From JACVRW01 sp963850205 (GTDB lineage: Bacteria > Actinomycetota > Thermoleophilia > Solirubrobacterales > Thermoleophilaceae): a stretch of DNA of 64,000 nucleotides. The notes under the pieces were generated by a model. It saw only the letters and a list, made by a program, of their open reading frames with translations, had not been told where the DNA came from and made no database searches. The stretch lies in NCBI GenBank assembly GCA_963850205.1, contig CAWKKJ010000014.1, positions 248,001 to 312,000 of the forward strand. The letters are read 5' to 3'. Below are positions 16,711 to 24,884 of the stretch, in pieces (the stretch's first letter is position 1; each line of letters starts with the position of its first letter). The translations under genes were made by a program, and so were the position numbers.

Positions 16711-18177
16711 ATGGGCTCGTCGGGCACGACGCTTCGGGGCATCTCGGAGATCCGCGGCTTCTTTCGCACCAACCCCACGCCGGTGTACTTCATCTCGCCC
16801 ACGGCCTTCAACCTGCTCGGGATCGACCGCTGGGTGGCGAACTTCTTCTTCGTCAACTACTTCGACTCGTTCGAGGGCAGCCACCCGCGGGTCTTCGTTC
16901 CCCGCGAGGAGCCGCACGACGACTTCGGGTCGATCGAGGACGTGTGCAACTACCTGCTGGCCCACCCGCACGTGCACGAGCTGGTGAACGGCAAGGGCCC
17001 GGGCGGCAAGGCGGTGTTCGTGTTCTTCGACGAGGAGACCGAGTCGCTGGCGGCCGAGGCCGGCCTGGAGATCGCCCTCCCCTCCGCCGAGCTGCGACAC
17101 CGGCTCGACTCGAAGATCGTGACCACCCGGCTGGCCGACGACGCGGGCGTGCCCAGCGTGCCGAACGTGCTCGGCCGGGCGGAGAGCTACGAGGAGCTGC
17201 TCGCGCTCGCCCGGGAGGCCCAGCTGGGCGACGACCTGGTGGTGCAGACCCCTTACGGCGACTCCGGCAAGACCACCTTCTTCGTGAGCTCGGAGGGCGA
17301 CTGGGACAAGAACGCGGCCGACATGCGCGACCAGGAGCTCAAGGTCATGCGCCGGATCGACCCGCGCGCCGTGGCGGTCGAGGCCTGCCTCACCCGCCAC
17401 GGCACCGTGGTCGGCCCGCTGATGACCGACCTGACCGGCTACCCGGAGCTCACGCCCTACCGGGGCGGCTGGTGTGGCAACGACATCTTCCCCGAAGCGC
17501 TGGCCCCCGAGCATCGCGAGCGCGCCCGCGAGTTGACCCGCAAGCTGGGCGACCGCCTGGCCCAGGAGGGCTACCGGGGCCTGCTGGAGGTCGACTATCT
17601 CGTCGATGCCGCCAGCGGCGAGCTGTACCTCGGCGAGCTCAACCCCCGGGTCAGCGGCATCAGCTCGATGACCAACGTGAGCGCCGGCGCCTACGCGGAC
17701 ATGCCGCTGTTCCTGTTCCACCTGCTCGAGTACATGGACGTCGACTACGAGATCGACGTCGAGGACGTGAACCGGCGCTGGGCCGGGCAGGAGGCCAGCG
17801 ACGCCTGGAGCCAGCTGGTGCTCAAGCAGCCGGAGGACCGGGTCGACCTGCTGACGGCCGCCCCGAAGACCGGCATCTGGAAGCTCGACCCGAAGGCCGG
17901 CCTGGCCTTCAGCCGCTGGGGCAACGACTGGCACAGCCTGTACGACGAGACCGAGGGCTTCTACCTGCGCGTGCTCGCGCCCGGCGACTACCGCTACAAG
18001 GGCGCCGACCTCGGCATCCTCGTCGCCCGCTGCCGCATGCAGACCGACGACAACGAGCTGACCGACCACTGCCGGAGCTGGATCGACGGCATCCGCTCGC
18101 AGTTCGCCGGCGCGAGCCTGGAGGAGGCCGCCGGCCCGCCGCCGAGGCACGACGCGCCGGCGTTCAAGATGGGCTGA
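16711..18177 (+). CDS. ATP-grasp domain ligase-like protein
   Basis: 488 residues with an ATP-grasp fold: ADDAGVPSVPNVLG, LVVQTPYGDSGKTTFFV (nucleotide loop), then GLLEVDYLVDAASGELYLGE and LNPRVSGISSMTN, which supply the Mg-binding Glu and Asn. It resembles biotin carboxylase/carbamoyl phosphate synthase-like ligases that couple a carboxylate to an amine. The substrate is unknown. It is divergently transcribed from the amine oxidase and directly coupled to an agmatinase-family gene (TGATG), so a role in modifying or activating an amine is plausible but inferred. Confidence 0.8.
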   Translation: MGSSGTTLRGISEIRGFFRTNPTPVYFISPTAFNLLGIDRWVANFFFVNYFDSFEGSHPRVFVPREEPHDDFGSIEDVCNYLLAHPHVHELVNGKGPGGKAVFVFFDEETESLAAEAGLEIALPSAELRHRLDSKIVTTRLADDAGVPSVPNVLGRAESYEELLALAREAQLGDDLVVQTPYGDSGKTTFFVSSEGDWDKNAADMRDQELKVMRRIDPRAVAVEACLTRHGTVVGPLMTDLTGYPELTPYRGGWCGNDIFPEALAPEHRERARELTRKLGDRLAQEGYRGLLEVDYLVDAASGELYLGELNPRVSGISSMTNVSAGAYADMPLFLFHLLEYMDVDYEIDVEDVNRRWAGQEASDAWSQLVLKQPEDRVDLLTAAPKTGIWKLDPKAGLAFSRWGNDWHSLYDETEGFYLRVLAPGDYRYKGADLGILVARCRMQTDDNELTDHCRSWIDGIRSQFAGASLEEAAGPPPRHDAPAFKMG

Positions 18178-19184
18178 TGATCGATCCGCTCAACCGCTGG
18201 TCGGAGATCGGGGAGAAGCCCGACTACGCGGGCCTGGTGACCTTCGCGGGCAGCCCCTACACCGAGGACGCGAGCGAGCTTCAAAACGCCGACGTGGCCA
18301 TCGTGGGAGCCCCGATGGACGACCTCGTGTCCGACCGGCCCGGCACCTGCTTCGCCCCGCGGGCCATCCGGGCCGCCAGCTGCCCGCCGGGCCCGCATCT
18401 CGAGGTGGGCGTGGACGCGTTCGAGGAGCTGAGGGTGGTGGACTTCGGCGACGCCGCCGTGGTGCCTACCGACGCTCGCCGTACGCACGCTGCGATCGAA
18501 GCCCTCATCGGCGAGGTGCTCGCCGCCGGGACGGTCCCGTTCACCCTCGGCGGCGACCACTCGATCACCGAGCCCTGCGCCCGCGCCTGCGCCGCGGTCC
18601 ACGGGCCGGTGGGGATGGTCCACTTCGACACGCACACCGACACGGCGGAGGAGGTGTTCGGGGCCACCCTCTCGCACGGAACCTTCATGCGGCACCTGGT
18701 GGACGACGGCCAGGTGGACGGCAGCCGCTACGCGCAGATCGGCCTGCGCGGCTACTGGCCGGGGGAGGACACCTTCGCCTGGCAGGCTGAGCACGGGATC
18801 ACCAGCCTGTTCATGCACGACGTCCGCGACCACGGCATCAAGGAGGTCGTGGCCCGAGCGGTGGAGGCGGTGGGGGAGGGTCCCGCCTACCTGACCGTGG
18901 ACATCGACGTGCTCGACCCCGCCTTCGTGCCCGGCACCGGCACCCCGGAGCCGGGCGGCCTGGCCACCGCGGACCTGCTCTGGGCGGTGCGCGAGGTGGC
19001 CTCGCGCATCGACCTGGTGGGTGCCGACCTGGTCGAGGTGATCCCCACCCAGGTGGGCACCGCCGACTACTCCGCCCTGGTGGGCGACCGGATCGTGCGC
19101 GAGATCCTCACGGGGGTCGCGCTCGGCCGCCGCGGCGGCGGCGACAGGGCCGGCGCGGCCGGCGGGCGGGCGCCGGCGCCCTGA
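18177..19184 (+). CDS. Ureohydrolase (agmatinase/arginase family)
   Basis: 335-residue Mn-dependent ureohydrolase. The metal ligands are visible in GGDHS, FDTHTD and DIDVLDPAFVPGTGTPEPGG. The family hydrolyses guanidino compounds (agmatine, guanidinobutyrate, arginine and others) to an amine plus urea; the exact substrate is not readable. The ATG overlaps the ATP-grasp stop by one base. The C-terminal tail is Gly/Ala-rich and its stop overlaps the CTG start of the next gene. Confidence 0.9.
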   Translation: MIDPLNRWSEIGEKPDYAGLVTFAGSPYTEDASELQNADVAIVGAPMDDLVSDRPGTCFAPRAIRAASCPPGPHLEVGVDAFEELRVVDFGDAAVVPTDARRTHAAIEALIGEVLAAGTVPFTLGGDHSITEPCARACAAVHGPVGMVHFDTHTDTAEEVFGATLSHGTFMRHLVDDGQVDGSRYAQIGLRGYWPGEDTFAWQAEHGITSLFMHDVRDHGIKEVVARAVEAVGEGPAYLTVDIDVLDPAFVPGTGTPEPGGLATADLLWAVREVASRIDLVGADLVEVIPTQVGTADYSALVGDRIVREILTGVALGRRGGGDRAGAAGGRAPAP

Positions 19185-20656
19185 GCCGGCCGGTCCAGAG
19201 CACCCGCCGCGGCTTCCTGGCGCTGGGGGGCGCGTCGCTCGGCGCGCTGGCCGGCTGCGATCTCAACCCCGGCTCGCGGCGGGGAGCGGGCGCCGGCCGG
19301 GCCGACCGCCCGAACGTGGTGCTGGTGATCGTCGACACCCTCCGTGCCGATCACGTCTTCGGCCCCCGGGCCAAGACCCCGAACATCGATGCGCTCGCGG
19401 GCGAAGGGCTGCGCTTCACCCGCTTCTATCCCGAGGCCATGCCCACCGTGCCGGCGCGCCGGTCGATCCTGAGCGGCCGCCGGGTCTTCCCGTTCCGTGG
19501 CTGGCACCGCTACCGGGGCCTGCTTCCCGAGCCGGGCTGGGCGCCGCTCGACGACGTGGGGGCCGCCTTCACGAGCGTGCTGCGCAGGGCGGGCTACTGG
19601 ACGGCGTACGCCACCGACAACACCTCGCTCGCCTTCGCGCCGCCCTACGAGGAGTTCCGCAGGAGCTTCCACCGCTTCGTCAAGCGCGGGGGACAGATAG
19701 GCGGGCGGGCCACGGGCGTCTCCGAAGCCGAGCTGCGCCACTGGCTGCCGCCGGCGCTCGACGACCCCGACACGCGCGACCGCGTGCTGCGCTACCTGGC
19801 CAACGGCCGCTACGCCCAGGACGAGACGCGTTCGTTCGCGGCCCGGGTGTTCCGCGACGGGGCGTCGCTGCTCGAGGCGGCGTCGCGGCGCCGGCCCTTC
19901 GCGCTGGTGGTCGACACCTTCGAGCCGCACGAGCCCTGGACGCCGCCCCGGCGCTACGTGGACATGTACGGCGACCCGGACTACCGCGGGCCCGAGCCGG
20001 CCAAGCCCTACTACGCCCGCCTGAGCAACTACCTCACGGGCACGGACCTCGAGGTGCTCCCCGCCCGGATGCGGGCGCTGTACGCGGCCGAGGTGACGAT
20101 GACCGATCGCTGGCTGGGGGTGTTCCTCGACCGTCTCTTCGACCTGCGGCTCGAGCGCGACACCGTGGTGATGCTGGTGTCCGATCACGGCTACTACGTC
20201 GGCGATCACGGCCTGTCGGGAAAGAGCTCCACCTACCTCCACCCCGAGCTGATTCACGTTCCGCTGATCGTGGTCGATCCCGAGCGGCGCCGGGCCGGCC
20301 AGAGCAGCCCCTACTTCGCCTCCACCCACGACGTCGGCCCGACGCTGTTGTCGATGGCGGGCGTCCGGGCGCCGGAGGCGATGGAGGGCGTCGACCTGTC
20401 GGCGCTGTTCGCCGGGCGGCAGCCGCCGGCCCGCGACTACGCCTGGGGCGGGTACGGCGACAGCTACTTCGTGCGCGACGACCGCTGGGCGCTCTTCGGC
20501 GCGAACCCGGGCGGCGGGCTGAACCTCTACGACAGGCCGAGCGACCCCCGTGAGACACAGAACGTGGCCGGAACCCGGCCGGAGCAGGCGGCGCGGCTCG
20601 CGCGCCTTGTACGCCGCCGCGCGGGCGGGCGGCTGCCGTCCTACCCCGAGGCCTGA
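19181..20656 (+). CDS. Sulfatase-fold (alkaline phosphatase superfamily) lipoprotein with Thr at the nucleophile position
   Basis: 491 residues if started at CTG 19181, which overlaps the previous stop. This start gives a Tat motif (STRRGFLALGG) followed by the lipobox LAGC (Cys26). A GTG start at 19316 would remove both, so 19181 is preferred. The sulfatase fold is clear: VVLVIVDTLRADH (metal Asp), PNIDALAGEGLRF and VSDHGYYVGDHGLSGK. At the usual Cys/Ser of C-x-P-x-R the sequence reads TVPARRSILSGR (Thr89), so it cannot make formylglycine. A Thr nucleophile is known in phosphotransferases of this fold, so it may be a phosphodiesterase or phosphoglycerol-transferase-like enzyme. It is probably anchored to the outer face of the membrane. 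Confidence 0.82.
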   Translation: MSRPVQSTRRGFLALGGASLGALAGCDLNPGSRRGAGAGRADRPNVVLVIVDTLRADHVFGPRAKTPNIDALAGEGLRFTRFYPEAMPTVPARRSILSGRRVFPFRGWHRYRGLLPEPGWAPLDDVGAAFTSVLRRAGYWTAYATDNTSLAFAPPYEEFRRSFHRFVKRGGQIGGRATGVSEAELRHWLPPALDDPDTRDRVLRYLANGRYAQDETRSFAARVFRDGASLLEAASRRRPFALVVDTFEPHEPWTPPRRYVDMYGDPDYRGPEPAKPYYARLSNYLTGTDLEVLPARMRALYAAEVTMTDRWLGVFLDRLFDLRLERDTVVMLVSDHGYYVGDHGLSGKSSTYLHPELIHVPLIVVDPERRRAGQSSPYFASTHDVGPTLLSMAGVRAPEAMEGVDLSALFAGRQPPARDYAWGGYGDSYFVRDDRWALFGANPGGGLNLYDRPSDPRETQNVAGTRPEQAARLARLVRRRAGGRLPSYPEA

Positions 20657-21600
20657 CCGAACTCCAGCCGCGTCCCCACGCTGTTCGGTATGAACGCATC
20701 GGGCAGGCGGGCCGCCAGCGCGTGGATCGCCCGCCAGCCCGTGCAGTGCGTCGGCACCAGATGGTCCGGGGCGAAGCCGGCCAGCGCGTCGCAGGTGGGT
20801 CCGATGATCGGCTCGAAGGCCGGCCCGCTGAGATGGAAGCCGCCCACCACGGCGTGAAGCCGGTCGATGCCGGTGAGCCGGCGCACGTAGCCCAGGATGT
20901 TGACGATGCCCGAGTGGCCGCAGCCGGTGAGCACGAACAGACCCGCGCCGCGCACGTTGGCCACCAGCGCCTGGTCGTCGAGGATCAGCGGGTCGGGCCG
21001 CCAGGCGCCGTCGCGGTGGGCCTCGTGGCGAGGAAGGCCCTTCTCGAACCCGCTGGTGCGATCCACCTCCCCGGTCACCAGCAGCGAGCCGTCGAGCAGG
21101 AACGAGGGCTGCCGTTCCTCCACGATCTCAAAGCCGGCGCCCTCGAGGGCGCCGCGGCTGGGGGAGGGCAGCTCCAGCGGATCCCTGCCCGGGAGCGCGA
21201 CCCGCCGGCGCGACCAGAACTCCGGGTGGATCAGCACCGGGACGTTGGGCCGCCCGAGCTCGGCCACCAGGCCCTCCATGCCGGTCACGTGGTCCCAGTG
21301 ACCGTGGCTGAGCACGATGAGGTCGACGTCCCCGGCCGGCAGGTCGAGGCGCCGCATGTTCTCCACCATCCCGTCGCGGGAGATGCCGGTGTCGAAGAGC
21401 ACCCGCGTCTCGCGGCCGCCCTTGCTGATCGTCACCAGCGCGGAGAAGCCGTGCTCGGCCCGCAGCGCGTCTCCGGCCAGGGACCCAGCCAGCGCCGGGC
21501 GGCGTGCGGGCCCCTCGTCCTGCAGCAGCAGGTCGGTCACGTTGTCGACCAGCGTGGTGACCGTCAACGAGTCGACGGGCTCGAGCGGGATGGCCTCCAT
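20641..21600 (-). CDS. MBL fold metallo-hydrolase
   Basis: 319 residues with the metallo-beta-lactamase motif SHGHWDHVTGMEGL (Zn ligands), a later FVLTGCGHSGIVNI and GGFHLSG. This pattern matches the subgroup with the methanopterin-pathway aminobenzene ribofuranosyl-phosphate synthase, used for diverse hydrolases. No signal peptide. It is convergent with the sulfatase-fold gene and overlaps its last 16 bases. Confidence 0.88.
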   Translation of the reverse strand: MEAIPLEPVDSLTVTTLVDNVTDLLLQDEGPARRPALAGSLAGDALRAEHGFSALVTISKGGRETRVLFDTGISRDGMVENMRRLDLPAGDVDLIVLSHGHWDHVTGMEGLVAELGRPNVPVLIHPEFWSRRRVALPGRDPLELPSPSRGALEGAGFEIVEERQPSFLLDGSLLVTGEVDRTSGFEKGLPRHEAHRDGAWRPDPLILDDQALVANVRGAGLFVLTGCGHSGIVNILGYVRRLTGIDRLHAVVGGFHLSGPAFEPIIGPTCDALAGFAPDHLVPTHCTGWRAIHALAARLPDAFIPNSVGTRLEFGQASG

Positions 21601-21647
21601 GGCGTCCTCTCAACGGTACGCCGATCCTGCTTCGGTACCGTCGAAGC

Positions 21648-23567
21648 GTGAGCGAGGAACGCCCCGAGGAGCGCCGCCGCCTGGTCAGGCGGATCGTCGG
21701 CCTGTTCAGTGCCTACCGCGGCCGGACCGCGCTGATCCTGGTCTCGATCGTCGTGACCTCGGCGCTCGGCATCGTCAACCCGCTGCTGATCCAGGTGGTG
21801 TTCGACGACGCGCTGTTCGTGGAGGGCGGCCCGAAGCTCGACCTGCTCTACGCGCTGGTGGGGATCATGGTGGCCATCCCGCTGGTGCTCGGGGCGCTCG
21901 GCGTGGCCCAGACCTACCTCACCAACTGGGTCGGGAACCGGGTGATGCAGGACCTGCGCGACCGGCTCTACGCGCACCTGCAGTCGATGCCGCTGGCCTT
22001 CTTCACCGGCACGCGGACGGGCGAGATCCAGTCGCGGCTGGCCAACGACGTGGGCGGTGTGCAGACCGTGGTCACGAGCACCGCGTCCTCGATCCTGTCC
22101 AACGTGGTCACCGTGGCCAGCAGCCTGGTGGCGATGCTGATCCTGTCCTGGGAGCTGACGCTCGTCTCGCTGGTGCTGGTGCCGGTCTTCGTGTTCCTCA
22201 CCTGGCGGGTCGGCCGGGCCCGGCGGGCGGTCACCGCCCGCACCCAGGAATCGATGGCCGAGATGAGCGCCATCACCCAGGAGACGCTGTCGGTGTCGGG
22301 GATCCTGCTGGCCAAGGTCTTCGAGCGCCGGGCCGACGAGATCGAGCGCTACCGGCGCGCCAACGAGCGGCTGGCCGGCCTGCAGGTGCGCCAGCAGATG
22401 ACCGGCCAGGGCTTCTTCGGCCTGGTGCAGGCCTTCTTCGGCATCACCCCGGCGATCGTGTACCTGGTGGCCGGCGTCACGCTGGCCAGCGGCTCCGGCC
22501 CGCAGATCAGCGCCGGCACCATCGTCGCCTTCACCGCGCTGCAGACCCGCCTGTTCTTCCCGATCATCTCGCTGCTGCGGGTGTCGGTGGAGATCCAGTC
22601 CTCACTCGCCCTGTTCGAGCGGGTGTTCGAGTACCTCGACCTGAAGGCCGAGATCGTCGACGCCCCCGACGCGGTGGCCCTCGAGCCGGGCTCGGTCCGG
22701 GGCGAGGTGGCGCTCGACGACGTGAGCTTCTTCTACCCGGCCAGCTCTCCCCTGGCGGAGGCCGCGGGCGCCGACGGCGCGAGCGAGGACGGCACCGGCC
22801 CGCCGGCCCGGCGAAGGGCGCTCGACCGCCTCTCGCTCGCCATCGAGCCGGGCCAGCTGGCCGCGCTGGTGGGCCCCAGCGGCGCCGGGAAGACCACGGT
22901 CTCCTACCTGATTCCCCGCCTCTACGACGCGAGCGAGGGCCGCGTGCAGATCGACGGGCTCGACGTCCGCAAGATCCGGCTGGCCTCGCTGTCGGAGACC
23001 GTGGGCGTGGTCACCCAGGAGACCTACCTCTTCCACTCGAGCGTGCGCGACAACCTGCTCTACGCCAAGCGCGACGCCACCCAGGAGGAGCTGGAGGCTG
23101 CGGCCCGCTCGGCGCTCATCCACGACCGCATCGTGGAGCTGGACGAGGGCTACGACACCATGGTGGGAGAGCGCGGCTACCGCCTGTCGGGAGGCGAGAA
23201 GCAGCGCGTGGCGATCGCCCGGGTGTTTCTCAAGGACCCGCGCATCCTGATCCTCGACGAGGCCACCTCGGCGCTCGACACGACCAGCGAGCGCCTGGTG
23301 CAGGCCGCATTCGAGCCGTTGATGAACGGCCGGACGACGGTGGCGATCGCCCACCGCCTGTCCACGATCTTCGCCGCCGACGTGATCTTCGTCCTGGACC
23401 GCGGGCGTCTACTCGAGCGCGGGAGCCACGCCGAGCTGCTGGCCCGCGGCGGCCTGTACGCGCAGCTCTACCACGAGCAGTTCCAGGACGGCCTGGTGGA
23501 GGCCTCCTGCGCCGACGGCGTCGTGCTCTCCAACGGCGGCGTGGTGCACACCGGCGCCGCGGCCTGA
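21648..23567 (+). CDS. ABC transporter, fused permease and ATPase (exporter type)
   Basis: 639-residue half-transporter with six predicted membrane helices in residues 20-310, then the ATPase domain: Walker A VGPSGAGKTT, signature LSGGEKQRVAIAR and Walker B ILILDEATSALD. A low-complexity insertion (AEAAGADGASEDGTGPPARR) splits the start of the nucleotide domain. The GTG start at 21648 follows 47 bases after the divergent MBL gene. It acts in the cytoplasmic membrane as a homodimer or with an unlinked partner; the cargo is unknown. Confidence 0.92.
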   Translation: MSEERPEERRRLVRRIVGLFSAYRGRTALILVSIVVTSALGIVNPLLIQVVFDDALFVEGGPKLDLLYALVGIMVAIPLVLGALGVAQTYLTNWVGNRVMQDLRDRLYAHLQSMPLAFFTGTRTGEIQSRLANDVGGVQTVVTSTASSILSNVVTVASSLVAMLILSWELTLVSLVLVPVFVFLTWRVGRARRAVTARTQESMAEMSAITQETLSVSGILLAKVFERRADEIERYRRANERLAGLQVRQQMTGQGFFGLVQAFFGITPAIVYLVAGVTLASGSGPQISAGTIVAFTALQTRLFFPIISLLRVSVEIQSSLALFERVFEYLDLKAEIVDAPDAVALEPGSVRGEVALDDVSFFYPASSPLAEAAGADGASEDGTGPPARRRALDRLSLAIEPGQLAALVGPSGAGKTTVSYLIPRLYDASEGRVQIDGLDVRKIRLASLSETVGVVTQETYLFHSSVRDNLLYAKRDATQEELEAAARSALIHDRIVELDEGYDTMVGERGYRLSGGEKQRVAIARVFLKDPRILILDEATSALDTTSERLVQAAFEPLMNGRTTVAIAHRLSTIFAADVIFVLDRGRLLERGSHAELLARGGLYAQLYHEQFQDGLVEASCADGVVLSNGGVVHTGAAA

Positions 23568-23571
23568 GCGC

Positions 23572-23985
23572 TCAGGCCACCGCCGCGAGCGCGGTTCCGC
23601 GGTCCATGGTGAAGCGGGCGCTGGCCACCTTGCCGTCGCGCAGCGTGGCCACCCAGGCGGCGGGGGCCTTGACGTTCACGCCGCTCTCGCGACCCTGGGC
23701 GCGGCACTCCACGAGCGCGACCACCACACCGCGGCGCTCCTCGATCGACTCGGGCTGCATCTCCATCGCCTGCCAGGCGTCGGCGTGCGACTCGCAGTAG
23801 GCGCGGACCGCGGCCCGGCCCTTGTAGACGGAGCCGTCGAGCACCTCGGTCATGTCGAGCTCGACGTCCGAGGTGAGGAAGCTCAGGCCGTCCTCGAGCC
23901 CGCCGGCGCCGATCGTGGCCTCGAACAGGTCCTCGAGGCGCCCGTCTCGTGTGATGGTCTGGGTGTGGGCTCCGCTGCTCATCAT
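23572..23985 (-). CDS. SnoaL-like/NTF2-like protein
   Basis: 137 residues with the cone-shaped alpha+beta NTF2-like pattern (RLEDLFEATIGAGG; SVYKGRAAVRAYCESHADAW; GKVASARFTMDRGTALAAVA). Such small domains serve as isomerases, hydrolases or ligand binders. Catalytic residues cannot be assigned. It is convergent with the ABC transporter, 4 bases apart. Confidence 0.75.
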   Translation of the reverse strand: MMSSGAHTQTITRDGRLEDLFEATIGAGGLEDGLSFLTSDVELDMTEVLDGSVYKGRAAVRAYCESHADAWQAMEMQPESIEERRGVVVALVECRAQGRESGVNVKAPAAWVATLRDGKVASARFTMDRGTALAAVA

Positions 23986-24071
23986 GCGAGTCAGGATCGC
24001 CGGAGGCGGCCCGGTGCGGTATGGGGGGTTCCCCCCCAGTGGGGTGCGGGGGGCCCCCGGGGTAATGGGGG

Positions 24072-24884
24072 ATGGACATGCGAGTTCTCAGCTGGAACGT
24101 CGCCCGCCGTGTCTCGGTCCTCTCCGAGCAGGCCGGCGCCCTGGCCGGCCGGGAGCCCGACGTGCTCGCCCTTCAGGAGGTCACCGACCGCACCGCGCCG
24201 CTCTGGCGCGCGGCCTGCGGTGTCATCGGGCTGACCCACGTGGAGGTCTCACTGGACGGGGCCGAGTTCCGGCGGGAGCCGGCGTCACGGCGGCGCACCG
24301 GCGTGTTGCTGGCCTCCCGCACGCCTCTGCGCAAGTCGCAGGCCGCGCTCGACCCGCCGTGGCCGGAGACGACGATCGCCGCCGCCACCGGGCCCGCTGG
24401 GCAGACGGTGGAGGTGCATTGCGTCCACGTTCCCAACGCCGCCAACGGCCTGATCAAGGTCCAGACGCTCCAGGCCGTGCGGTCCGGGCTGGAGGCAGCG
24501 CCGCCGGGCCCGCGCGTTCTCTGCGGTGATCTCAACACGCCCCGGCGCGAATCAGCGGCCGGCGAGGTGCTGTCGTTCGCGCGCGACTCCCGCGGGCGCC
24601 TGCGGGCCGAGCGCGGCCAGGAGTGGGACCAGGCCGAGCTGGGGGTGGTGCCCGGGCTGGCCGAACTGGGTTACGCGGACGCCTTTCGCACCCTGCACGG
24701 TTACGCGAGCCGGGAGGCGAGCTGGGTCTGGCAGCGCATCGCGGGCCACCGGGGCGGCTGGCGGCTCGACCACCTGTTCTGCTCGGCCGAGCTGCGTCCC
24801 GTTGCCTGCCTCTACCACCACGGCTGGCGCGACCAGGGGCTGAGCGACCACTCGGCGCTCGAGGCCGACCTCGAGCCCCGCTGA
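24072..24884 (+). CDS. Endonuclease/exonuclease/phosphatase family protein
   Basis: 270 residues of the EEP (DNase I-like) fold. Landmarks in order: VLSWNVARR (Asn), ALQEVTDR (metal Glu), CGDLNTPRR (Asp/Asn), RLDHLFC and LSDHSALEADL (Asp-His). Family members cut nucleic acids or phosphoesters. No signal peptide is seen. ATG 24072 follows a G-rich stretch; ATG 24078 is an alternative. Confidence 0.88.
   Translation: MDMRVLSWNVARRVSVLSEQAGALAGREPDVLALQEVTDRTAPLWRAACGVIGLTHVEVSLDGAEFRREPASRRRTGVLLASRTPLRKSQAALDPPWPETTIAAATGPAGQTVEVHCVHVPNAANGLIKVQTLQAVRSGLEAAPPGPRVLCGDLNTPRRESAAGEVLSFARDSRGRLRAERGQEWDQAELGVVPGLAELGYADAFRTLHGYASREASWVWQRIAGHRGGWRLDHLFCSAELRPVACLYHHGWRDQGLSDHSALEADLEPR

Noticed and set aside
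13632..18176. Very long plus-strand open frame running into the agmatinase gene
   Set aside because: Most of it is antisense to the M20 and amine oxidase genes or out of frame with the ATP-grasp gene. Only the last 335 codons, from 18177, match a protein family.
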